From Mesorhizobium temperatum (GTDB lineage Bacteria > Pseudomonadota > Alphaproteobacteria > Rhizobiales > Rhizobiaceae), in the NCBI RefSeq assembly GCF_002284575.1, contig NZ_NPKJ01000066.1:151513-215512 (forward strand): 64,000 nucleotides of DNA, in the 5' to 3' direction. Of this stretch, positions 1 to 7,175 are shown piece by piece. Each line of letters starts with the position of its first letter. Position 1 is the first letter of the stretch. The translations under genes and the position numbers were made by a program. A model generated the notes under the pieces. The model saw only the letters and a program-made list of their open reading frames with translations, did no database searches and was not told the DNA's origin.

Positions 1-1
1 T

Positions 2-202
2 GGCGGCATCGACGCCTCCGGCGGGCTGATCCAGCGCCGCATGGATCTGCCCGACGCCACCGTGCTGGTGCTGCAAGGCATGCTCTTCGTCGTCATCCTG
101 TTCAGCGAAACCTTCTACGGCCGCTTCAAGGCCTTTAATCCCGACCTCTGGCAGAGGGGCGATCTCTTGAAGAGGCCCGATCTCCTGAAGGGAACTGCCT
201 GA
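2..202 (+). CDS. ABC transporter permease, C-terminal end only (partial)
   Basis: The reading frame enters from the left edge and ends in TGA, leaving the last 66 residues of an inner-membrane protein. A hydrophobic stretch (LVLQGMLFVVILFSE) is followed by a charged cytoplasmic-looking tail. The stop overlaps the start of the next permease (TGATG), and both look like the paired permeases of a BmpA-dependent (nucleoside/simple-sugar type, BPD_transp_2) importer. The solute-binding protein would be expected further upstream, outside the window. The identification rests mainly on context. Confidence 0.7.
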   Translation, partial: GGIDASGGLIQRRMDLPDATVLVLQGMLFVVILFSETFYGRFKAFNPDLWQRGDLLKRPDLLKGTA

Positions 203-1128
203 TGGATGCAACCGAGATCGGCCTCTGGGGCGTTCCGCTCGCCGTGCTCGGCGGCGCCATCCGCGTGTCGACGCCCTTCATCTTCGTGTCGCTGGGCGAA
301 GCCATCACCGAGCGTTCGGGGCGCATCAATCTCGGTCTCGAAGGCACGCTGGTGTTCGGCGCGATGACCGCCTATGCCGTGGCGGTGATGACCGGCTCGC
401 CGTGGCTCGGCCTGCTGGCCGCCGCCGCTGCCGGTCTTTGTTTCGGCCTGTTCCACGGCTGGATCTGCAAATTCCGTGGGGTCAATGACATCGCCATCGG
501 CATTGCGCTGATGCTGTTCGGCTCGGGTCTCGCCTTCTTCTTCGGCAAACCGTTCATCCGGCCCTCGGCGCCCGACCTGCCGGCCATCCCCTTTGGCGGC
601 TGGTCCGATATTCCGCAGGTGCAGGCGGCGCTCAACGTCAACGTGCTGTTCCTGATCGGCGCAGCACTTGCCGTGTTCCTGTGGTGGGCTTTCCGCAACA
701 CCCGCGCCGGCCTGATCCTACGCGTGGTCGGCGACAGTTCCGACGCCGCGCGCGCCATGGGCCTCAACCCGAACACCGTGCGCCTCATCGCCACCGGTAT
801 CGGCGGCGCGCTGGCCGGCATCGGCGGCGCCTATCTGTCGCTCTACTATCCCGGCAGCTGGACCGAAGGCATTTCGTCGGGACAGGGGCTGATGGCGGTG
901 GCGCTGGTCATCTTCGCGCGCTGGAACCCGCTCGGTTGCTTTGCCGCCGCGCTGCTGTTCGGCGGCGCCGGCGCGCTCGGGCCGGCGCTGCAATCGGTCG
1001 GCGTCACCCAAGGCTACTATCTGTTCTACGCCGCACCCTACATTCTCACCCTCGTCATCATGATCGCCACCTCGTCGCCGAGCCGTTCGCTGGCCGGTGC
1101 GCCGGGCGAACTGTCGATCACCAAATGA
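202..1128 (+). CDS. ABC transporter permease (BPD_transp_2, nucleoside/Bmp type)
   Basis: A 308-residue inner-membrane permease with about eight to nine hydrophobic segments. The N-terminal motif TPFIFVSLGEAITERSGRIN followed by LGLEG is typical of the second permease of BmpA/YufPQ/NupPQ-type importers, which take up nucleosides or related ureido compounds. The start overlaps the stop of the preceding permease and the matching ATPase lies at 1865-3394, with a hydrolase gene between, so transporter and catabolic genes form one transcription unit. Given the enzymes around it, the cargo is probably biuret, triuret or a related urea oligomer; this is inference, since the family is best known for nucleosides. 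Confidence 0.85.
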   Translation: MDATEIGLWGVPLAVLGGAIRVSTPFIFVSLGEAITERSGRINLGLEGTLVFGAMTAYAVAVMTGSPWLGLLAAAAAGLCFGLFHGWICKFRGVNDIAIGIALMLFGSGLAFFFGKPFIRPSAPDLPAIPFGGWSDIPQVQAALNVNVLFLIGAALAVFLWWAFRNTRAGLILRVVGDSSDAARAMGLNPNTVRLIATGIGGALAGIGGAYLSLYYPGSWTEGISSGQGLMAVALVIFARWNPLGCFAAALLFGGAGALGPALQSVGVTQGYYLFYAAPYILTLVIMIATSSPSRSLAGAPGELSITK

Positions 1129-1153
1129 CGTTTTTGGACCGGAGTTTTGCTCA

Positions 1154-1855
1154 ATGAACGCCAGAGCCGAAATCACGCAGCGCTACATCGATGCCGATCC
1201 CTATCCATGGCCCTACAATGGCGAGCTTCGGCCCGACAACACGGCGCTGATCATCATCGACATGCAGACCGATTTCTGTGGGCCGGGCGGCTATGTCGAT
1301 CATATGGGCTACGATCTCTCGCTGGTGCGGGCGCCGATCGAACCGATCAGATCGGTGCTGTCTGCCATGCGGGCGAAGGGCTACACCATTATTCATACGC
1401 GCGAGGGCCACCGGCCCGATCTCGCCGACCTGCCGGCCAACAAGCGCTGGCGCTCGCGCCGCATCAATGCCGGCATCGGCGACCCCGGACCCTGCGGGCG
1501 CATCCTGGTGCGCGGCGAGCCGGGCTGGGACATCATCCCCGACCTTTATCCGGCCGAAGGCGAGCCGATCATCGACAAGCCAGGAAAGGGCTCGTTCTGC
1601 GCCACCGACCTCAAGCTGATCCTCAACCAGCGCGGCATCGAAAACATCGTGCTGACCGGCATCACCACCGACGTCTGCGTGCACACGACGATGCGCGAAG
1701 CCAACGACCGCGGCTTCGAATGCGTGATGCTGGAGGATTGCTGCGGGGCGACCGACTACGGCAACCATCTCGCTGCGATCAAGATGATCAAGATGCAAGG
1801 CGGCGTGTTTGGCGCGGTGTCGAACTCGGCGTCCTTCGTTGCCCAGTTGCCATGA
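1154..1855 (+). CDS. biuH: Biuret amidohydrolase (isochorismatase-like cysteine hydrolase)
   Basis: A 233-residue isochorismatase-like hydrolase that should convert biuret to allophanate and ammonia. The ATG at 1154 was chosen because it places the catalytic residues at Asp36 (IIIDMQTDF), Lys142 (DKPGKGSF) and Cys175 (TTDVCVHTT), the numbering I recall for the structurally characterised BiuH of Rhizobium leguminosarum. The flanking PYPWPYNG and HMGYDLSL segments also resemble that enzyme. It sits between the permease and ATPase genes of a Bmp-type importer, and allophanate hydrolase lies in the same operon, so the product is used at once. The protein has no signal peptide and should be cytoplasmic. 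Confidence 0.9.
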   Translation: MNARAEITQRYIDADPYPWPYNGELRPDNTALIIIDMQTDFCGPGGYVDHMGYDLSLVRAPIEPIRSVLSAMRAKGYTIIHTREGHRPDLADLPANKRWRSRRINAGIGDPGPCGRILVRGEPGWDIIPDLYPAEGEPIIDKPGKGSFCATDLKLILNQRGIENIVLTGITTDVCVHTTMREANDRGFECVMLEDCCGATDYGNHLAAIKMIKMQGGVFGAVSNSASFVAQLP

Positions 1856-1864
1856 GGTTCGACC

Positions 1865-3394
1865 ATGAGTGACCGCGGCAAAAAAGCGCTTGGCGTCGAG
1901 ACCATCGGCATGAGCATGCGCTTCGGCGCCTTCACCGCGCTCGACGACGTCTCCATCAAGGTGCCGGCGGGATCGTTTCATGCGCTGCTTGGCGAAAACG
2001 GCGCGGGCAAGTCGACTCTGGTCAAATGCATCATGGGTTTTTACCACCCGACCACCGGCGACATTCTGGTCGACGGCCGCGAGGTCACGATCGCCAGTCC
2101 GAAGGATGCCTCGGCGCTCGGCCTCGGCATGGTCTACCAGCATTTTACCCTGGTCCCGTCGCTGACGGGTGCCGAGAACCTGGTCATTTCGCGCGAAAAG
2201 GTGCCGGGGATTATCGACTGGCGCAAGGAGCGCGCCGCACTTGCCCAGTTCATGGAGCGGATGCCGTTCAAGCTGCCGCTCGATGTCAAGGTGGCCGAAC
2301 TCGCCGCCGGCGAGAAACAGAAGCTCGAAATCATCAAGCAGCTTTATCTCGGCCGCAGTTTTCTGGTGCTGGACGAGCCGACGTCGGTGCTGACCCCCGG
2401 CGAGGCGCAGGAAGTGCTCGGCCTCGTGCGCGGCATGACCAAGGCGGGCGACCTCACCGTGCTGATGATCTCGCACAAATTCCACGAGGTGACGGCTTTC
2501 GCCGACGACATCACGGTGCTGCGCAAGGGCAGATTGACCGGAACTGGGAAAGTATTGGAGCTGTCTCACAAGAAGATGGCGGCGATGATGATCGGCGACC
2601 AGCCGATCGCCGCGCTCGACAGCCGCGCTCCAGTGCCTGTCGGCGCCAGGCGAATCCTGACGGTGAAGGCACTGAAGGCGCCCGACCGCACCGGCCTGAA
2701 GACCATCAACATCGGCGAGCTCGATGTGAAATCCGGCGAGATCGTCGGTGTCGCCGGTATCTCCGGCAACGGCCAGAAGGAGTTTTTAGAAGTCCTGGCC
2801 GGGCAGCGCACGCGTGATGCCGGCGACGTCCTGGTGAAGGGATCGCCCTACGGCGCCAGCCGCGCCGAGGCACGCACGCTCAATGTGCGCTTCATCCCGG
2901 AGGAACCGTTGCGCAATGCCTGCGCGCCGAGGATGACGGTTGCCGAAAACATGGCTTTCCGGACCTTCGACCTGAACGAGGCCGGCAAGCCGATAAGCTG
3001 GATCCGGATGAGCGCCATCAGGGACTATGCGACGCGGCTGGTCGAGCAGTTCAAGGTTAAGACCGCCTCGCTCGCCTCGCCGATTTCGTCGCTGTCCGGC
3101 GGCAACGTCCAGCGCGCGGTGCTCGCCCGCGAACTGACCGGCGAGGTCGATCTGCTGATTGTTTCGAATCCGTGCTTCGGCCTCGACTTCTCCGCCGTCG
3201 CCGAAATCCGCGCGCGCATCATGAAGGCGCGCAACGCCGGCGCCGCGGTGCTCTTGATGTCCGAGGACCTCGACGAATTGCTGGAACTCTCCGACCGCAT
3301 CTTCGTCATGTCCGACGGCGCGCTGGTCTATGAGACGCCGATCGCGCAGGCGAGCGTCCAGACGATCGGCGAGCATATGGCGGGACATCACTGA
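1865..3394 (+). CDS. ABC transporter ATP-binding protein, double ABC domain
   Basis: A 509-residue ATPase with two tandem ABC domains, as in ribose/nucleoside (Rbs/Bmp) importers. Domain 1 has Walker A GENGAGKST at about residues 43-51, a signature-like AAGEKQKLEI and Walker B FLVLDEPTS. Domain 2 begins near residue 270 with a degenerate Walker A (GISGNGQKE) and keeps LSGGNVQRAVLARE, the usual asymmetry of this class. It starts 9 bp after biuH and its stop overlaps the next start (TGATG). It energises the permeases at the left edge of the window. The substrate is assigned only from context. Confidence 0.9.
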   Translation: MSDRGKKALGVETIGMSMRFGAFTALDDVSIKVPAGSFHALLGENGAGKSTLVKCIMGFYHPTTGDILVDGREVTIASPKDASALGLGMVYQHFTLVPSLTGAENLVISREKVPGIIDWRKERAALAQFMERMPFKLPLDVKVAELAAGEKQKLEIIKQLYLGRSFLVLDEPTSVLTPGEAQEVLGLVRGMTKAGDLTVLMISHKFHEVTAFADDITVLRKGRLTGTGKVLELSHKKMAAMMIGDQPIAALDSRAPVPVGARRILTVKALKAPDRTGLKTINIGELDVKSGEIVGVAGISGNGQKEFLEVLAGQRTRDAGDVLVKGSPYGASRAEARTLNVRFIPEEPLRNACAPRMTVAENMAFRTFDLNEAGKPISWIRMSAIRDYATRLVEQFKVKTASLASPISSLSGGNVQRAVLARELTGEVDLLIVSNPCFGLDFSAVAEIRARIMKARNAGAAVLLMSEDLDELLELSDRIFVMSDGALVYETPIAQASVQTIGEHMAGHH

Positions 3395-4062
3395 TGGCGG
3401 AGATCGACGCGCTGCCGTTTCCGTTTGCCTTCACGCCTGAGGCGATGGCGCTGGTCGTCATCGACATGCAGCGCGATTTCGCCGAGCCGGGCGGCTTCGG
3501 CGCCAGCCTCGGCAACGACGTCGGCCGGGTGGTGGCGATCGTGCCGACGGTGAAGAGACTGATCGAGGGATTTCGCACCGCCGGCCTGCCGGTGATCCAC
3601 ACGATGGAGTGCCACAAACCCGACCTTTCCGACCTGCCGCCGGCCAAGCGCAATCGCGGCAATCCGTCGATCCGGATCGGCGATGCCGGTCCGATGGGCC
3701 GCGTGCTGGTCGTCGGCGAGCCGGGAACGGCGATCCTCGACGAGGTGGCCCCGCTGCCTGGCGAAATCGTGATCGAAAAACCCGGCAAGGGCGCGTTCTA
3801 CGCTACCAGCTTCGGCGAGGACCTCAGGCGGCTCGGCGTGCAGCAGCTCGTCTTCGCCGGAGTCACGACGGAAGTCTGCGTGCAGACGACGATGCGCGAG
3901 GCCAACGACCGCGGCTATGAGTGCCTGCTGGCGGAGGATGCGACGGAAAGCTATTTTCCGGAATTCAAGGCGGCCGCGCTGGCCATGATCAGGGCGCAGG
4001 GCGCGATCGTCGGCTGGACGGCGACGACGGACCAGGTGCTCAAGGGAATTGCCAATGCCTAA
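3394..4062 (+). CDS. Second isochorismatase-like cysteine hydrolase (BiuH paralogue; triuret hydrolase candidate)
   Basis: A 222-residue cytoplasmic cysteine hydrolase with a complete triad: Asp24 (VVIDMQRDF), Lys129 (EKPGKGAF) and Cys162 (TTEVCVQTT). It shares the KPDLSDLPPAKR and TTMREANDRG blocks with BiuH but lacks BiuH's N-terminal PYPWPYNG segment. It therefore looks like a diverged paralogue with another substrate. Triuret hydrolases (TrtA) belong to this family and are reported near biuret and allophanate hydrolase genes, so triuret-to-biuret conversion is a good guess; other ureido or carbamoyl substrates remain possible. It overlaps the ATPase by one base and the cupin gene begins before its end, indicating tight coupling. 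Confidence 0.8.
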   Translation: MAEIDALPFPFAFTPEAMALVVIDMQRDFAEPGGFGASLGNDVGRVVAIVPTVKRLIEGFRTAGLPVIHTMECHKPDLSDLPPAKRNRGNPSIRIGDAGPMGRVLVVGEPGTAILDEVAPLPGEIVIEKPGKGAFYATSFGEDLRRLGVQQLVFAGVTTEVCVQTTMREANDRGYECLLAEDATESYFPEFKAAALAMIRAQGAIVGWTATTDQVLKGIANA

Positions 4063-4405
4063 CACTGCATACTCGGCTCTCATCCACGGAGGCTGGCGTG
4101 AACTGGCATTTGAGCATTTTCGCGAAGGCATCACGGTGCATTGGCTGCTCAAGGGCGGACCGGCGGAACCGTCCGTCGCGATCCTGAACTATCGGCCCGG
4201 CGCCGGCGTGCCGCGCCATCGCCATGTCGCACTGGAAACCATCGTCGTGCTGGAAGGCACCCAGAGCGACGAGGACGGCGACTATCTTGCCGGAAGCGTG
4301 ATCCTGAACCCGGTCGGGACCGAGCATTCAGTGTGGACGAAAGACGGTTGCGTCGTGCTGATCCAGTGGAATCTGCCGGTGGTCATTCTGGACGAGACGA
4401 AATGA
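4055..4405 (+). CDS. Small cupin-domain protein
   Basis: A 116-residue single-domain cupin. The metal-binding pattern appears as PRHRHVALETIVVLEG (two His and a Glu) and a later TEHSVW His. The ATG at 4055 overlaps the end of the preceding hydrolase; a TTG two codons upstream would add only two residues. Its stop overlaps the ATG of the allophanate hydrolase gene (ATGA). Stand-alone cupins of this size may be metal-dependent isomerases, hydrolases or ligand-binding proteins, and I do not recognise a specific reaction. Its position between the hydrolases of a biuret-type pathway suggests work on an intermediate such as a carboxylated urea, but that is speculation. Confidence 0.8.
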   Translation: MPNTAYSALIHGGWRELAFEHFREGITVHWLLKGGPAEPSVAILNYRPGAGVPRHRHVALETIVVLEGTQSDEDGDYLAGSVILNPVGTEHSVWTKDGCVVLIQWNLPVVILDETK

Positions 4406-6234
4406 GCGACATCCGCTTCGATATCGGCAGCCTGCACGCGGCCTATGCCTCCGGCATGTCAGTTACGGCCGTCGTTGAAACTGTGTTTCAGCGCATAGCG
4501 GAAGCGGACGATCCAGGCATCTTCATCCATCTGGCGAGCAAGGCGGACCTGCTCGCCGAAGCCGAGGCACTCGGCGGATTCGATCCCGTGGCAAAGCCGC
4601 TCTGGGGCGTGCCGTTCGCGGTCAAGGACAACATCGATGTTGCCGGCATGCCGACCACGGCGGCCTGCGCCGAATATGCCTATTTGCCGGCGAAAGACGC
4701 CACCGTCGTCGCGCGCCTGAGGGCAGCCGGCGCGCTGGTCGTCGGAAAAACCAATCTCGACCAATTCGCCACCGGGCTAGTCGGCGTGCGCACGCCCTAT
4801 CCGATCCCGAGAAACGCGATCGACCCGAAACTGGTGCCGGGCGGTTCGTCGTGCGGCTCGGCCGTGGCGACGGCGCGCGGTATTGTTTCCTTCGCGCTCG
4901 GCACCGATACCGCGGGCTCCGGCCGCATTCCCGCCGGCCTCAACAACATCGTCGGACTAAAGCCGACCGTCGGCGCGCTGTCGGCCGCCGGCGTGGTGCC
5001 GGCCTGCCGCACGCTCGACTGCGTCTCCGTCTTCGCGCTCACCGTCGATGACGCCTACAGCGTCTTCAGGGCCGCGGCGGCCAAAGATGACGCCGATCCT
5101 TATTCGCGCGCGATCGCGGCACCGCCGCTCGGTCCGCGTCCACCCGTTCTGTCTGTCGGCGTTCCGGCAAAGACGGACCGGGAATTTTTTGGCGACGCGG
5201 CCATGCAGGCGGGATTCGAAACGGCGCTGCGGACGCTGGAGGAGCTCGGCTGCCGACTGATCGAAATTCCCTTCGGCGATTTCTACGCCACCGCCAACCT
5301 GCTCTACGAAGGCGCCTGGGTGGCGGAGCGCTATGCGGCGATCGCGGATTTCATGGACGTGAACGAAGCAGCCATGCACCCGGTGACGCGCACAATCATC
5401 GGCGGCGCACGAAAACTTTCCGCAGCAGATGCTTTCAAAGGCCTCTATGCGCTGCAGGCCTACAAGGCCAGGCTCGCGCCTGTCATAGCCTCGGTCGACC
5501 TTTTCTGCGTGCCGACCGCGCCGACGCACTATTCGCTGGAGACTGTTTTGGCCGATCCGATCGTCACCAACAGCCGGCTCGGCACCTACACCAACTTCGT
5601 CAATCTGCTCGACATGTGCGGCATCGCCGTACCGACGGGCAAGCGCGACGACGGCTTGCCGATGAGCGTCACTTTGCTTGCCGCCGCCGGCAAGGACGCC
5701 CTGACGGCGTCGCTGGCCAGCGGGCTGCATGCAGCCAGCGGTCTCGGCCTTGGCGCGACAGGATGGGCGATGCCTGCCAACGTCGCTAAAATCCCGGAGT
5801 TCGATGACGACATGATCGAGCTCGTGGTCGTCGGCGCGCATCTGTCGGGAATGCCGCTCAACGGCCAACTATGCGCGCTTGGCGCGCGAATGAGCAGAGC
5901 CGCCAGGACAGTCGCCTCCTATCAGCTTTATGCACTCGCCGGCCAATCCGTGCCGAAGCCCGGGCTCGTGCGTGTTGCCGATGGCGACGGGAAGTCGATC
6001 GATGTCGAGGTTTGGCGGCTTTCAGCAGACGCGTTCGGACGCTTCGTGGCCGCGATCCCGCCGCCGCTCGGCATAGGCACGATCGAACTCGATGGCGGGA
6101 CATCGGCCAAAGGCTTCCTGGTCGAGACCGCCGGGTTGTCACAGGCTATCGACATTTCAGCCTATGGCGGTTGGCGCAGCTTCATCGCAAAAGCCGGCAG
6201 AGAGCGACAGCGACCGGAAGCCGTTTCGACGTAA
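4402..6234 (+). CDS. atzF: Allophanate hydrolase (amidase family)
   Basis: A 610-residue enzyme that cleaves allophanate to ammonia and carbon dioxide, the last step of biuret, cyanurate and urea-amidolyase pathways. The N-terminal amidase-signature domain has Lys75 (AVKDNID), cis-Ser149 (GGSSCGSA) and nucleophile Ser173 (DTAGSGR), collinear with AtzF. The C-terminal domain, from about residue 470, carries the allophanate-hydrolase-specific VVGAHLSGMPLNGQL block. About 600 residues is normal for the family. The start at 4402 overlaps the cupin stop. A longer frame extends upstream through the cupin gene but is not homologous there. It closes the operon. Confidence 0.93.
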   Translation: MSDIRFDIGSLHAAYASGMSVTAVVETVFQRIAEADDPGIFIHLASKADLLAEAEALGGFDPVAKPLWGVPFAVKDNIDVAGMPTTAACAEYAYLPAKDATVVARLRAAGALVVGKTNLDQFATGLVGVRTPYPIPRNAIDPKLVPGGSSCGSAVATARGIVSFALGTDTAGSGRIPAGLNNIVGLKPTVGALSAAGVVPACRTLDCVSVFALTVDDAYSVFRAAAAKDDADPYSRAIAAPPLGPRPPVLSVGVPAKTDREFFGDAAMQAGFETALRTLEELGCRLIEIPFGDFYATANLLYEGAWVAERYAAIADFMDVNEAAMHPVTRTIIGGARKLSAADAFKGLYALQAYKARLAPVIASVDLFCVPTAPTHYSLETVLADPIVTNSRLGTYTNFVNLLDMCGIAVPTGKRDDGLPMSVTLLAAAGKDALTASLASGLHAASGLGLGATGWAMPANVAKIPEFDDDMIELVVVGAHLSGMPLNGQLCALGARMSRAARTVASYQLYALAGQSVPKPGLVRVADGDGKSIDVEVWRLSADAFGRFVAAIPPPLGIGTIELDGGTSAKGFLVETAGLSQAIDISAYGGWRSFIAKAGRERQRPEAVST

Positions 6235-6572
6235 GCGTTGTTCTGACTCCACCCTCGTCGGCGCGGATGATAGGGAAGACGATCCAATCTGACGATCCGA
6301 CTTAGGGGATGGTTTCGTATTTAGGCTTGTCCCTAGACTTGTAGACTTGAACCGAAAGGCGAGGTTCGGCGCTTCCGGAGGCATCGGTCGCGAGCTGCTT
6401 TGGTCGACCGGTCACAAGATCGAGCGGCTGTATCAGAAGGCGGTTGGCGAACGCCGCGGTCCGCCATTAATCGGCAACGCTTGGAGCACTCGCAAAAGTC
6501 CCCTATTGTCATACCGTGGGGTCTTTTCGAAGTTGAGCATTGGGCCCTCGGCACCGAGAAGGTCAAGCAGAC
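6235..6572. other. Intergenic region, no gene recognised
   Basis: A 338-bp stretch between atzF and the next small gene. Open frames cross it (for example 6347-6610 on the plus strand), but their arginine/serine/proline-rich translations match nothing I know and look like chance frames in GC-rich DNA. I see no convincing terminator with a T-run. Confidence 0.5.
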
Positions 6573-6896
6573 ATGAAGCTCGTCCTCATCGCTCTCGCTG
6601 TCGCCCATAACTGGTATTCCGGCCACCATGATCCGGTCACCGGCTACGAATGCTGCGACAACAAGGACTGCCGGGTCATCAGTCCGCGCTATGTCGAGCC
6701 GCTGCCGGGCGGCAACTTCAACATCCGCACCGGGTCCAAGACAAGATACTTCATCCCCAAGAACCGGGTTTTGGAGAGCGAAGACAGCCAATATCACATC
6801 TGCACGTCCGCCCCGCATATGACGATCCGCTGCTTCTTCGCCCCGCACACTGAGGCAAAAGCCATGGGCAGCGTTGCGGGCTCACTTGAGAGGTAG
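6573..6896 (+). CDS. Small conserved secreted protein with paired cysteines
   Basis: A 107-residue protein beginning with a short hydrophobic leader (MKLVLIALAVA) and continuing HNWYSGHHDPVTGYECCDNKDCRV, a cysteine-rich start I associate with small exported hypothetical proteins of rhizobia. Further cysteines lie near the C-terminus (HICTSAP, IRCFFAP), suggesting disulfides in the periplasm. The leader lacks the usual 7-10 hydrophobic residues, so export may be impaired or the N-terminus partly deleted. A TTG 33 bp upstream would only add polar residues. Function unknown; it does not appear to be co-transcribed with its neighbours. Confidence 0.6.
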   Translation: MKLVLIALAVAHNWYSGHHDPVTGYECCDNKDCRVISPRYVEPLPGGNFNIRTGSKTRYFIPKNRVLESEDSQYHICTSAPHMTIRCFFAPHTEAKAMGSVAGSLER

Positions 6897-7175
6897 GCTG
6901 AGCCTCCGGCCGGACACGGCGCGCATCCGCGAGCTGAATGATTTTTTTAGGTCAGCCATCGACTAATTGTTTGTATCGACCGATTTGAACGACCGGCCGT
7001 TCGCACCGGCAACGTCAGCGCGACCTCAAATCATAGCAGCGATGCTCGGCTCGCAATTGGTACCGGCGAGCCAGTCACGCCGAATGCCGTAAGCCATCCG
7101 TAAGCGCGCGTGTGCGAAAGTTGCACCGTGAGTGGCAGGCGTCACCAAGCGCTTGCAACCGCCGGAGATCTCGCG

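Noticed and set aside
4141..4401. N-terminal extension of allophanate hydrolase through the cupin gene
   Set aside because: The reading is out of frame with the cupin and unlike any amidase; ATG 4402 overlaps the cupin stop in the usual way and fits AtzF residue numbering.
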